From the NCBI GenBank assembly GCA_024138025.1, contig JAMXBD010000364.1:558001-622000 (forward strand): a stretch of DNA of 64,000 nt, read 5' to 3'. A program made the translations under genes and the position numbers. The notes under the pieces are model-generated. The model did not search any database. It was not told the origin of the DNA and saw nothing but the letters and a program-made list of their open reading frames with translations. This document shows, piece after piece, positions 38,223 through 50,413 of the stretch; position 1 is the first letter of the stretch; each line of letters opens with the position of its first letter. Origin of the DNA: Combretum micranthum (lineage: Eukaryota; Streptophyta; Magnoliopsida; Myrtales; Combretaceae).

Positions 38223-39908
38223 TGTTGATCCCGTTAAAATAATCAAGAGGGGGGTGAATTGATTATTATATGAAAATTTTCGCCTCCTATAAATAAAAAC
38301 AAAATATTTTGAAAATCGTGAGAACAACAAAAAAATAAAATAAAATGCAATATTAAAAGAGCAGAGTTAGAAGATTAGGCAGCAAATTATAGTGGTTCCG
38401 TCTTGTGCGTCAGTCCACTCTTCCAGCTCCACTCCGGGGTCCCGGTTGTCTTTACCGGTGGTGTTTCATTATATCGAAATTCAAATGAGAGTACAATCAA
38501 GCCACTGTCTTGGCAAAGTCTCACTATTGAGTCTCCCTAGCTTAAACTCTAAGCCAATACTCAACTATAGTGATAAATAACTCTCACACACTTCTCAAGA
38601 AATAACAAATCTTTGAGGATTTATAAATATATAATTCCTCTACAAATTAAGCTCAATAAAAATATAGGAGTAAACTGCTCTTTGCAAAAGAATAAATTCT
38701 TCTTTTATGCAAATCCGAATGCTTGTTCTTCTCTTCTAATTTTGCTTCTGATTCCTTAAATATATCTCTTAACCACCAACGGCTATTTCCAGCAAATTTA
38801 GAAAAACTTCTTCTATTTTGAAAATTTGGATAAATATGACATGATCTTCTCTTCCTAATCTGTTGTCCTTTGAATTTGACTTTCAAATGATATATAATAT
38901 GTTAGTTGCATCGAGATCTTCTCTTGAAATTCTAACTTTGGATAAACTTGAAGAAATCTTGTTATAACCGCCAGAATCTTTTCTTCAGATTTGAAACCGA
39001 TGTTATCATTCTTCACGGAAATTTCTGAAATGAAATAAACAAAAACTAACAATATCTTTTTTTTATATATCTTTACCGAAATATAATCTTCCAGGTGAAT
39101 TTTTAAAAATCAAATCTTCCTTATCTGACGTGATAAGCTTCAGTGGTTACAAAGATATTCTTGTCACAAACTTCTTGATAGATTTGAATAAACAAACCTG
39201 ATATGGTAACTTTTATCCAAAAATTAGATTCGATATCCTCAAAAATATGAAGACCTATTCTCTTGTAACAAACTTTATCCTTAATATTTTTACTTGTATG
39301 ACAAGTCTTATAATAGAAAAACATCATGATGATTTTTGTCATAAAAAATAATTCATGCATTTTGGTAAGAATAATTAAAAAATCAAATTATTTTATCTAT
39401 ATAGAAAACTTAAAAACATCTTGATGTGATTTGATCCCCATGATATTAAATTCATCTTTAGTATAATACATCAAGTATATTACCCAAATATACTTTGACA
39501 GATAAAGCTGGGTCTTGTCAAATATTAAAACAAATTTTTAATCACCTTTTAAAAATCGTATCCAGCTTTAAAGGTTCTGAAACAGCTTCTGTTAACTTTA
39601 TCTTTCTATTGAAGAAGGTTCTGAAATTGCTTCTGACTAGCTTGATAAGCGTATATGTCTACTAACGTAAATTCTGAAAATGCTTATGACTAGCATATAT
39701 GAGTTTTACTGAAAGATCTGAAAATGCTTCTAAAGGACTTTCTTTAGATACCAAAGCTTAAACGAACCTTCTGAAATAACTTCTGACTCATATAACTATC
39801 AAAGGTTTTGAATAAACTTTGGTTAAATCATAAGCTTCTGTTCAATCATACTTAGAAACAATTAATCTTCCTTTTGTTATCATCAAAATATTATTAGAGA
39901 ACTTAACA
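38223..39908 (-). repeat. Sirevirus 3' LTR
   Basis: 1686 bp, paired with 51882-53569. Small open frames inside it are duplicated in the partner LTR and are not genes. Confidence 0.93.
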
Positions 39909-40095
39909 TTCTCCCCCTTTTTGATGATAACAAAACATCTCTATTACTTAAAAATTATTATCATTGCAGCATCTAACACATACACACATACATTAAACTA
40001 GCACATAGTATAGCAGAACATAACATATATAGCAAAACATAACATATATTAAACTTTCTCCCCCTTTTTGTTGTCATCAAAAATTAAACTCCCCC
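39909..40095 (-). other. Sirevirus polypurine tracts
   Basis: Minus strand: AAAAAGGGGGAGAA abuts the 3' LTR (39909-39922). A second copy is at 40056-40069 and a shorter AGGGGGAGTT at 40087-40096. These prime plus-strand DNA synthesis in LTR elements; multiplicity is usual for Sireviruses. Confidence 0.85.
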
Positions 40096-40436
40096 TGAAT
40101 TTGTGCATAAGAGAGCTGAAAACATTAAACGAAGACAAAAACAGAAAATATTTAACGATAAACAGTTTTAGAAAATAGAAAGTGTAAACCTCGGTTTTCA
40201 AGTAGCCAAGATAACTCAAGAACCAGAAACCAAAACCCTAAACCGGAATAGGTTAAGTCTAGAGTGAGAACTAAAAACCCTAAATCCGGCTTTTCCTCGG
40301 TTTCCAATTAAGAAACTTTTATAAGAAAATTTAAATTTGAATATAGTTCTTGATTATATTTCAAACCAAGAAAAGATCAGATTTTAAGAAAATTTCAATT
40401 CCGGGTCATCCCGAGACCCATTATAGAAAAGCGTGC

Positions 40437-41719
40437 TGTTGAGATATAATTTACTCAATTTATATTGGATAAAACTTGATAAACTTGTTATAAATTTTAT
40501 AGAAATTATAAGGAATTGATACTTGATCAAGTTAATATCGCATTTCAGGTCCATAAAGCAAAAGGAAAGACTTAGAGGAATTAAGTATGGAGAAAACACA
40601 TTAGAGGAGCCATGGCCGCCAGCCATGAAAAGATGGCCGCCAGCCATGGAAGTTGACGAGGAGCGACCAGAAGCTCCATGGCCGTCGACCATGGAAGGAT
40701 CACCGCCGGCCAACATGCATGGCCAGCACTGAGGAGTTAATGGCTGCCGGCCATGGGGCCGGCCATCACGTTGCAGGGGCCTGTTCGAGATTAAATGGCA
40801 GCCACCCATGTAACAACATCGTGCCAGCCAGTTTTCATACGAATTATTGGTGTATTATTTCCTATATATATAGAGAGAGGGATCTTGGAATCTTTTTGTT
40901 CTTTACCTTTTAAGAACCCTAAAGATTGCTTTTCTTGAATCATGAACAACTAATCTCTTAATCTAGCCAAGGGATTATTGCAATTCAATTCAAGAAGGAT
41001 TGTGAGACCTAAATGGGTTTGATTTCTATTATTCTTATCTTTTCATATTTGTATTGCATCTGAATCTATTGTTATTATTGCTTGATTATATCTTATAGCT
41101 TTGGATCCGGTTGTAGGATGATTGAACAATAAACAATCAATTAGAACTCATATCCATAATTGTATGAGTATTCTAATATAGGTGATGAAACAACACGATA
41201 GTCATAAAATAGATGGTTATTTGATGTTGTGATGAAATATAATCTAATTTAAATAATCCATGCTTTATGAGATTATTGATTAGGGTTAGGTTTCTCTTTT
41301 CTTAATGCAATTGATAGATTAAACCTTAAGAGCGTATTTAGGGTTATCTATTTGATTAGGAATAATCAAAGATCTTATCTTGGTTATTTAATATCTAAGG
41401 AGAGATTGAATTTCAGAGCTTATTGGAATTTATAACTAACCTATTCAAAGTAGGGATAATAATATTTGAGTCAAGGATCAATTTGAGAATTGAGTTGTAA
41501 TGAAACCTAGGCTAGATAATCTTTTGAATATATATAAATCTTCTTAATTAGAAATAGGTTTATTTTATTTGCTTGATTTCAAAAATCCCCCAATTTTTCT
41601 CTTTTCTCAATCTTGATAGAAATAGATTTTTACTAGTTCCCTGTGGAGACGATCCTGCTCACCACTGTTTACAAATCTTAGAGTAAGTTATTTATTTTTG
41701 TTGGAATCGACACCCACCA
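40437..41719 (+). mobile_element. Solo LTR of a probable Ty3/gypsy element, nested in LTR7
   Basis: TGTTGAGATA to CACCCACCA, 1283 bp, flanked by cgtgc (40432-40436) and catgc (41720-41724), four of five identical. A TATATATAGAG box is at about 40864. Near the 3' end lies CCCTGTGGAGACGATCC, a motif common near LTR ends of plant Ty3/gypsy Tat or Athila elements. The class is inferred from that motif only; no internal region is present. Confidence 0.7.
40605..40800. repeat. GC-rich palindrome-rich island in the nested LTR
   Basis: CATGGCCGCCAGCCATG (40611-40627) recurs almost at once (40633-40649), and further variants of CCATGG, GGCCGGC and GCCGGCCATGG follow to about 40760. The surroundings are AT-rich. 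Confidence 0.85.
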
Positions 41720-44198
41720 CATGCCCCGGAACTAGAATTTCAAAAATTTACTTATGAATACTCATATGAACCGAAATAAAATAAGGATTTCAAAAATATA
41801 TATTTCATAATTTTCCGGCTTATGAAAAATACAGTTATAGCCTTTTTATTCGTATTTTCTTACTACCGGTAATTAAATTGTCTTGACTACTATCCTTTAC
41901 TATTCACAAGTACAACCTATTACTACCAATTTGTACACCCTATTTTTTGCAACACTTACCATCACTCAATCACTTCCCTTTTCAAAGGCTTTTTGTCTCT
42001 TAAAAATTAATACAATTTATGACAAATTGTACTCAAATCCAATCAAGACAAATCAATCAAAGAAAATCAAAATTTCCCCCTCCCCTCATGCATTGGCCGG
42101 CGTGAATGCCCCCCCCACAAGCTCCTTGTGCAAATTTTTCAACTCCTTTATGTTACATTTAACTTAATTCCATTTAATATATAAACTACACTTTCTTTCT
42201 CTCACTTCATTCTTTCCTTTTTCCAAACTTCCAAGAGGTAAAAAGCTCTCAAATTTCCTCCCTCACACACTCCTTTGCCGTGAGCTTTGGTGCCCACCCC
42301 CCCACACACACAACTTTCTTTTTCTTCTATTATCTCCTATTTTACTCTAAGTAAATGAGCTTTTACTCCTTCTACTCATAGATCCTTGTAATGGCAAGGA
42401 TATTCTTTGATATTCCAACTTAATGTCTCCATGATCTCTTGGTAGGGACAAGGAAATATCAAAAACAAGAATACCAAACCATCACTAGCAGATCTTGTAT
42501 TTCAAGGAGCTTTCAAGGCACAAGCTTTATGATTTTTCATCAAAAAGTGTTTTGAACAAAAGATCTTTTATAAAAATGTAGTTTTTATGTGTTCAAAACC
42601 TATTTAAGCATTTGATATAGTAGATCTACCATTTTATTACTCATATTCATGTAGGCATTTAAGATCTCATCATTATTTTGAGTTTATGTGCATTAATGGT
42701 CTTTAATGCTTTTGTCCTTAGTAGATAACCTTTCTAGTATATAGATCTATAGGTAGATGAGTTAATAAAGTCAAAAAGGAAAACACTTTTCAAGAAATGA
42801 ACTTGTGTAAATTCGGATGACTTGAGAAACCTAGGTTAAAAACCCTTTTACCAACTGTTAAACATGTGTTTTACAAGAAAAATGAAGCCTATAGGTGATA
42901 GATAATTTTTGGTAATATTTTTCATGAGTTTAGATGAGTTTTTACTAAAGAAAATATTTGAAATAAGAGATGAAGTCCAATAGAAGTTTTGAGTTAAAAG
43001 TCTTGAAAACCAAATTCGTAATAATGGATAGATGGTTAGAAACATTATTTTTCTAACTTCAAAAATGGTATTTTCTCAAATAAATGAAGTCCTTAGGGTA
43101 TGGGTAAAGTAAATACTTAAGGTTCTAAGTATAAAATGCATTTTTCTTAAAAGAATCAACTTGAAAATGAAATTTTCTAAATTCGGATTTTTGGAGATAC
43201 CCTAGTGTAAGACCCACTTAAAAGTTTACAAATGAAGATTTTATTAAAGAATAAAGGCCTTATGATATAACTAATATAAGGTCAAAATTTCTTTAAACAA
43301 AGTGGAGTTTTCCTAAAGAAAATCCTTATAATAAGTAAGTGTGACCCAAGTGTAGTAAAACTTACTTGTTAAACAATAGCATGAAATGATTTTCTAGGAA
43401 AAAGTTTATTTAAATTCTTTAAGTCTAAAAATTTATAAGACCTTAGACACCTAAGAGTTCATATCATGACATTCATAATAGGGAAACTCATTTCCATGGC
43501 ATTTAGTTTCATTTTATACTTAGGAACCTCAAGTGCATTCATAAAAACCGCATTTTCGAAATCAACATAACCGCTGTACATATCTGATCCCTCATTTCGA
43601 GGCTTAGATATTTTCAAAACTTGATTTAAACTTCATATTTAGAAAGCTCTTCCGAAGTAGATAGAAATCGATATAAAATTTGCGAAATTCCGACTTGAAA
43701 CGACCAAGTTATGGCCATTTTAAATCGGGACTTCGAAAATGACGCGAATTACGATTTCACTAAGTTTTCTTAGAGTTTTAGTATCCTAAGATGGTAGAAT
43801 ACTTATTAGGGTATTTCTTATATGAATAGGTGAACCCGTGGACGTTGACTCTTTGCCTCCGGATTATTATTACTAGAAGAAAGGCGAACCTATGGCGGAG
43901 TGAGTTTTTCTTCCCGATTCATTTATTGTATGTGCTTGGTAATTAGTGCACTAGAATGCAGGCCAAATGAATGGAATATGAATGATGGGGAATAATGGGA
44001 AATTGTATGTTGATGATGATGTGAGAACTTAAAATAAGAATATCGAAACCGGGTGATAAATTCTGGTTGTGTAGTTAGTTATGATGGATTGTTTGAGAAA
44101 TTGTTTGATCGCTTAAATAAAAATGACTTAATCAACTACTCGGACTAATGCCAAATTTGACATATGCATATCACAATAGGAAGGAGCATTAGCATTTG

Positions 44199-44340
44199 TA
44201 GGTTAATCATGATCCACAAACAATATCAAATCTGTAGGTTAATCGTGATCCATAAACGATATCGAATAATCGTAGGTTAACCGTGAACCATAAACGATAT
44301 CGAATAATCGTAGGTTAACCGTGAACCATAAACGGCATAA
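44199..44340 (+). repeat. Minisatellite in LTR7
   Basis: Four units of about 36 bp built on GTAGGTTAACCGTGA and CCATAAACGATATCG. Confidence 0.85.
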
Positions 44341-44968
44341 AGATAGTACCGCAATATTCGATAATCTGTTAACCCGGGATGGAGGGTGCAATTCCATCCA
44401 CATATGATTTTCGGCTGGTCATATGTATGTTGAACTCATGTGTTTGGTGTATTCACTTGCTTGCTTAATCACTTGGTTGAATTGTTGTGATATGAATGTT
44501 ATTTTGGAAGATTACACTCACTAAGCTAGTTAGCTTACGTCCCTACAGTCCCTTCCTTTTGCAGCTACCCCATTTGTAGCTTAGGTGGCGTGACTCGGCT
44601 GTACAGGTACAAAAGCTAGGAGTTTCCCCTAGAAGTTGGAATTGTTTGTTTAGACTTCCATAGGAAACTTTTAAGACTTTGGATGACTGTATAAGGCCAT
44701 TGAATATTCTTTTGCGGGGGAATGCCCCTTAGTAAATGTAATATTTATTTATGTCTCATGAGTTATATCCTACTGCTAATGTATGCTAAGTTAAGCTTTT
44801 ATTTCCATTTAGACTTGTATTCTATTATTGTAAAGGTACGCCTTACATCTATATGAGGCTCGAAGTACTAAGGCTGTAATTCGGGAATCTTATATGGTAT
44901 GTGGCGGACTGTTACGTTTAGGGTACCCTATGGGGCGTGATAGAAAGTTATTGAAAATATAGAACAGA

Positions 44969-46677
44969 TCAAGTTTTTCTTGTTTTACGAGAAGAGGGTG
45001 AAGAGACTGAAGACTTGACTGAAGGCTTCTCTGGTGATGATTCCAAATCTATGACATGAGCTCCCTTGTGAATATACTTTGGAAAATGATCTTTAAGGAA
45101 TAGTTTAATTTCTCCTTGAACATTCTTTGCAGCCTCGATATTTTGATCTATCTTTGAATCAAGATCAGTAAACCGTGATGTGACAGATTCTCCAACTTTC
45201 CTCAGTTGATCTATCAAGTGATTAAAATTTGTGACACTATGATCAAGATCCCTTTTGATATTTTCACTAAATTCATCATAAAGAATCCGATAACTTTTGA
45301 AATCAGTGGGGAGTTTCTTGGAATCATCTTTGACTTGTTTGATCAAATCAAGGGTAGTCTTTTGTCCCATTCCTTGAAAGGCTTTGAGCTCGTCCTTCAC
45401 AGTATTATGGATCAGATCTGTCAACTCACCCTTGATAGATTCTTGAATCATATGCTTAAGTTCCTCAAGGTTCAGAGACTTAGTGTCAGACAATGAAGTG
45501 CTCCCACTTTCATCTATTTTTCGTTTCTTTGATTGTGCAACATTAATATCCATATCAAGCTCTGGATGTTCCTCTAACATTTGAACAGCTGGTGTTGAGG
45601 ATCCAAAAGGAATGTTCTTAACCCTATGTTTCTTATCAATATAATGTGATCCATCATTAGCATACCACAAACAATCTTTCACATAGATTGACATATGATG
45701 AAGAACTTCTTTCCCAATTCTTTTCAACTTAACAGGTTCTGTTGAACTAAAAGGTAAACTAATACCTTTAAACTCAAAGAGTTTCATCAACAAGCTTCCA
45801 AAAATCATACTTTCTTGATTCTTCCAAATTTGATCTATAATCCGAGAGGGAATATCTAATTTCTTCTTTTTCATCATGGCATACATAATCTGAGCATGAT
45901 CAATAGACATGGAGGTAAAGCTTCCTTTTCTTGGACATATACACTCGATTATAACTTTGTGTAGTATCCTAGGAAATAACTCAAAGTCTATGATCATTGC
46001 CTCCTTGCCATAATCCATCTCTAACCCTCCATTTACAGCAGCAAAAAGTTCATTCCTACTCATATTGACTATCTCAGGGTCATCATTAGCATCATGCATA
46101 TTAAAGCATTTAATAATGTTTGTCCTAGAAATTGTAATTTCTTGATCACAAACAACAGAATCTAACTCATTATCATTGGTAATCGCTAAATTCCAATAAA
46201 ATTGCTTCACGCATTCGCCAAAAACCACTAATTGCAAAGAACACAGATTCATGCATCCAATTGGCTCTAGTAACTCATCCCAGTAAAACCCATTACTTGT
46301 AAAGTAATTGAAATCAATAAAACTACATCCACAAACCTCATTTTTGCGACTGCTGATAGAACTTTTGCCAGAATTTTTTCCAGAACTTGTGGAGGAGTTT
46401 TGCGTAATTTCTTGGAGGTAGCCAACTTTGCTCCTAAACTCGTGTCCTTAACTTCATCAACCTTTTCTTTGCCCTTGGAAGATGAAGAAAGATCCTTTCT
46501 TTTTCCCTTTGACGTTTTTAAGGAAACTGGATTAGTAACAGTTTTAGGGTCTGAAGGGTTTACCATCGGTGTGTCTTGGTCAAAATCGGAAGTTTCGTCA
46601 TGTATTGTTAATGGTGTGGTTAAGGGTTTTGTTTTGAATCCTTTTTGACAAAGACGTTCGGATTTCTTGGGCGCCAT
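44969..46677 (-). pseudogene. Sirevirus env-like ORF
   Basis: The position after RNase H and before the 3' LTR is that of the Sirevirus env-like ORF. The start is taken as the ATG at 46677 (MAPKKSERL), not the upstream in-frame ATG at 46752. The first 110 residues are basic and Ser/Thr/Lys-rich. A one-base shift near 46345 moves to the second frame, which runs 427 residues uninterrupted (44969-46252). The C-terminal half is strongly predicted coiled coil by heptad spacing (for example DLIHNTVKDELKAF and NFNHLIDQLRKVGESV) with a Ser/Arg-rich tail. I see no signal peptide or clear membrane segment, so an envelope function is only the traditional label. The function of this ORF is unproven in the family. 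Confidence 0.75.
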
Positions 46678-46871
46678 TGATGTTTTGAGGATTTTGCGAA
46701 ATAGAATAAGAAAAGTTGAAAGGATATTTGTTTTGCCAAAAACGAAATGCATGTATCATTTAAAAAATCATTTCGTTTAAAGTTGTAGAGAACCAAGAAA
46801 AAGTAGGGGAAAATCTTTAATGTTATAAGGAGGAGATAAAGTACAATTTCCAAAAAAAAAAAAAAAAAATT

Positions 46872-47588
46872 TCAAAACGGACAACAAATTCCAATTTCAT
46901 TTCTTATAAATTCAAATTTTAATTTTTCAAGGGGTTTAGTAAAAATGGCTGCCAATTGATTTTTAATTGATACAAATTCAACATTAATATTTCCATTATT
47001 TACGTGATCTCTAATAAAATGATGTCTGATTTCTATATGCTTTGACCTAGAATGATGCACTGGATTTTTTGTCAAGTTAATTGCACTTGTATTATCACAT
47101 TTAATAGGTATATTTTTATAATTTAAACCATAATCTTATATTTATTGTTTAATCCAAAGCATTTGAGTACAATAGTTACCAATGGAAACATATTCTGATT
47201 CAGCTGTAGACAAGGCAACAGAATTTTGTTTCTTAGAGGACCAAGAAACTAATTTGTCACCTAAGAATTGACAAGTATGATGTGCTTTTTCTATCAATTT
47301 TACAACCCGCATAATCTGCATCTGAGTATCCTATCAAATCAAAATTTTGATTTTTAGGGTACCAAATGCCTAATTTTGAAGTGTTATCATGTAATTGAAA
47401 ATTCTTTTTACAGCTGTTAAATGTGTTTCTGTTGGTGCACTTTGAAATCTCGCACACAAACATACACTGAATAATATATCAAGTCTAGATGCAGTCAAGT
47501 ACAATAAAGAACCAATAAGACTTCTGTATAATTTTTCATTTACCTTCTTTCTATTTAAATCAGAATCTAACCTTGTTGAAGTACTCAT
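46872..47588 (-). pseudogene. Sirevirus RNase H
   Basis: Three frames cover the domain: YRSLIGSLLYLTASRLDILF (RT connection), GYSDADYAGCKIDRKST (catalytic aspartate block) and SRSKHIEIRHHFIRDHV (C-terminal block). Catalytic residues remain but frameshifts near 47590, 47370-47460 and 47080-47260 separate them. It removes the RNA strand after reverse transcription in intact elements. Confidence 0.88.
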
Positions 47589-48409
47589 TGGTGTTGCAGC
47601 TCTTTACTCCCTTCATATCCAAACTTCTTAAGAATTTGTTTAGTGTATTTTTCTTGATCTATGAAGATTCCTTCTTTAGTTTGTTTAATTTGTAGCCCAA
47701 GAAAGAATGTCAATTCACCCATCATTGACATTTCAAATTCTGCCTGCATTTCCTTAGCAAAATCTTGACAAAATATTTCATTAGTAGAACCAAATATAAT
47801 ATCATCTACATATATTTGGACAATCAGTATGTCTTGTTTGAAGGTTTTTAAAAACAATGTTGTGTCAATTGTACCTCTTTGAAAACCTTTTGAAATTAAA
47901 AACAGACTTAATCTTTCATACCATGCCCTTGGGGCTTGTTTTAAACCATATAAAGCTTTATTTAATTTGAAAACATAATCATTTTTAAAAGGATCTTCAA
48001 AACCAGGAGGTTGTTCAACATATACCTCTTCTTTAATAAATCCATTTAAAAATGCACTTTTTACATCCATTTGAAAAACTTTAAAGTTTTTGTAACACGC
48101 ATATGCAAGCATTAGACGTATTGCTTCTAATCTAGCAACAGGTGCATATGTTTCATCAAAGTCAATACCTTCTTCTTGTGAGTAACCCTTAGCTACTAAT
48201 CTAGCTTTATTTCTGATTATTTTACCATTTTCATCCAACTTGTTTTTAAATACCCATTTAGTTCCTATTATTGATTTTCTTTTAGGTCTAGGAACAAGAT
48301 TCCATACATTATTTCTTTGAAATTGATTTAACTCCTCTTGCATGGCATCAATCCAACTATTATCATTTAGTGCTTCATCAACATTATTAGGTTCAATTTC
48401 AGATAACAT
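47585..48409 (-). pseudogene. Sirevirus reverse transcriptase
   Basis: 274 residues in one open frame, by itself an undamaged copia RT domain. Motifs: [13 protein letters not shown] (51-63), [17 protein letters not shown] (68-84), [10 protein letters not shown] (114-123), [14 protein letters not shown] (152-165), the catalytic YVDD (200-203) and [10 protein letters not shown]. Both palm aspartates and the first aspartate in MDVKSAF are present. It is separated from integrase upstream and RNase H downstream by frame breaks, so the polyprotein is not continuous. Confidence 0.93.
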
Positions 48410-48582
48410 AGCAAAATGATTTTCAAAATCTTGTAACTTACCTCGTGTTTGAACACCAGTTTGTATATTACCAATTATTTGTTCAGAAGGATGAGCAGAC
48501 TTGTATTTCCAAGCTTTAGAAGTTTCTGGTTCAGATCTTACAACTTCTAAAGTACCTTCTGTTCTTGCTTCTGACTTATTTT

Positions 48583-48987
48583 CTAGAAGGTTAGATACTC
48601 AGATATAGGTTCTGTACTAGCTTCTGTTTTAGGATTGAGATCCTTTTCTTCATCTGACTCATCCTTTGTATCTTCAACAAACTTAATATTAATTGATTCC
48701 TCAACAATTTTTGAGGATTTGTTATATACACGATAAGCACGACTATTTAAAGAATAACCTAAAAATATTGCTTCTTCAGATCTTTCATCGAACTTACCAA
48801 GATTGTGAGCATTCTTTTTCACAAAACATTTAGATCCAAAAACATGAAAATAAGAAACAGTAGGCTTCTTACCTCGAAACAATTCATAAGCGGTCTTTTT
48901 GTCATGGGCCGAATTATACTCGATTGATAATATAGCAAGCTGTAGACACTGCTTCTGCCTAAAAATACTCAGCAACACCACTTTCAT
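48583..48987 (-). pseudogene. Sirevirus integrase, C-terminal region
   Basis: Begins in IN helix sequence and includes YELFRGKKPTVSYFHVFGSK and EAIFLGYSLNSRAYRVYN, the conserved copia integrase C-terminal motifs, then an acidic linker. Offset by one frame from the catalytic core at 48959-49429, with a frame break near 48960. Confidence 0.9.
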
Positions 48988-49429
48988 TTAACATAGATCT
49001 AGTCATTTCTTGTATAGTTCTATTTTTGCGTTCTACAACTCCATTTTGTTGAGGTGTATATGGAGCTGAGAAGTTATGAGATATCCCATGTTCTTCACAA
49101 AAATTCATAAAATTTGAATTTTGAAACTCTGTTCCATGATCAGTTCGTAGACTAATTATGGAAACTCCTTTTTCATTTTGTATTTGTTTTGCAAATTTTT
49201 GAAAAGAATCAAAGGTATCCTTTTTATGTCGTAAGAACATAACCCAAGTATATCTCGAATAGTCATCCACAACAACAAATCCATATTTACATCCACCCAT
49301 GCTAAGAGTTCTAGTAGGTCCAAAAAGATCAAGATGCAACAACTCAAGAGGTCTTTTAGTTGTTATTGCATTTTTACTTTTATGAGAAACAGATACCATT
49401 TTATTTTTTAAACATGTATCACATTTCAC
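48959..49429 (-). pseudogene. Sirevirus integrase catalytic core
   Basis: Contains the end of the zinc-binding domain (KCDTCLKNKM) and the complete DD35E triad: D34 in LHLDLFGP, D97 in LRTDHGTEF, E133 in QNGVVERKNR, with exactly 35 residues between the last two. The catalytic core itself has no stop. Integrase joins element DNA to the host and makes the 5-bp duplication seen here. Confidence 0.93.
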
Positions 49430-49544
49430 ATCTGTTTAATATTTATTTTAGGTAAACCTCTTATTATATTATTTTTAGATAATTTTTCTAATTGATTAAA
49501 ATTAACATGTCCTAGACGTTTATGCCAAACAAAGATCTGATCAT

Positions 49545-49925
49545 TCATAGATAACAAGCAACATCTTCCACTTTATCAGGTTTTATCAAATATATATTTT
49601 TCTTTCTAAAGCCTTCAAATAATTTTATACCTTTTTCACTAAAGGCAAAGCATTTATCTTTTTCAAAAACCATTTTATATCCTTTATCACATAGCTGACT
49701 GATACTTAATAAGTTATGTTTCAAGCCTTTTACTAAGTAAACATTTTCTATAGTATGAGGAGGCATACCAATTGTTCCAGTTGCTACAATTTTACCTCTA
49801 TTGTCATCGCCAAATTTTACATATCCTTTTTCTTCCCATGTAATGCTATTGAACAATGAAGCATTTCCTGTCATATGTCGGGAACATCCACTATCAAGAT
49901 ACCATGTTCCTTTGATTTTAGCTTC
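49545..49925 (-). pseudogene. Sirevirus protease and GAG-pre-integrase region
   Basis: The aspartic protease active site DSGCSRHMTG is read near 49855-49895, followed by NVYLVKGLKHNLLSISQLCD, typical of copia between protease and integrase. The frame ends at 49545; the HHCC zinc region up to 49429 is damaged. The protease would process Gag-Pol. Confidence 0.88.
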
Positions 49926-49984
49926 ATGTTCTGCAAAAACAAAAAGGATTAAACCTTTTTAGGAACCCAAACAAGTTTGGGTCC

Positions 49985-50413
49985 TTTATAAGACAAGCTC
50001 GTTTCATTTCTTTGTTTTACTTGTTGAGTACTGAGCTTGTTTCTTTTATAATAACAGTACTTTTCTATGTGACCATGTCTATTACAAAAGAAACATGTAT
50101 TGTATTATTGTTATTCCAATACCTGTTGTTTACTGTCTCCAACTGTTTTGTCTTGGATAACTTCTGATATACCTTCTGGTATTGTATTGATAATATCCAT
50201 AAGAAGGATTTTTCTTTCTGAGTAACTTCTGATATACCTTCTGGTATTTGAAATATACTTTCCTTTTTCACTATGCACTTTATGTTCATTCTTTTTCACG
50301 TCAGATTCAACATTCACAACAGTTTTAGCATTCACATTGGTTTAGCTTTCATAAACACAGTTTTCTTAGATGCATTTGAACTAGAACCATGTTCATATCC
50401 TAAACCATGCTTG
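49985..50413 (-). pseudogene. Sirevirus gag C-terminal segment with second zinc knuckle
   Basis: An intact CCHC knuckle (CFFCNRHGHIEKYC, C-x2-C-x4-H-x4-C) is read at 50055-50096. Upstream of it are two direct repeats of ATACCAGAAGGTATATCAG and a KHGLGYEHGSSS stretch. Frames are broken in this part. Confidence 0.75.

Larger units (their letters stand above)
40183..44942 (+). mobile_element. Solo LTR7, inserted in the Sirevirus
   Basis: TGTAAACCTCGG to GGGGCGTGATA with a perfect duplication gaaag (40178-40182 and 44943-44947). Without a nested element (40437-41719 plus its 5-bp duplication) it is 3472 bp. The TATA box ATATATAAAC is at 42177-42186. It lies between the env-like ORF stop and the polypurine tracts, so it breaks no ORF. 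It contains four minisatellite units at 44199-44340 and a hairpin at 44401-44425. Confidence 0.9.

Noticed and set aside
38855..39360. Two small minus-strand frames
   Set aside because: Both recur in the partner LTR at 52515-53021, so they are LTR sequence, not genes.
40226..40240. AACCCTAAACC as interstitial telomere repeat
   Set aside because: Single occurrences near LTR 5' ends (also about 25098); not a tandem array.
40384..40809. 141-residue minus-strand frame with Gly/His/Pro-rich start
   Set aside because: It spans the GC-rich palindromic island and an LTR7/solo-LTR boundary; a chance frame.
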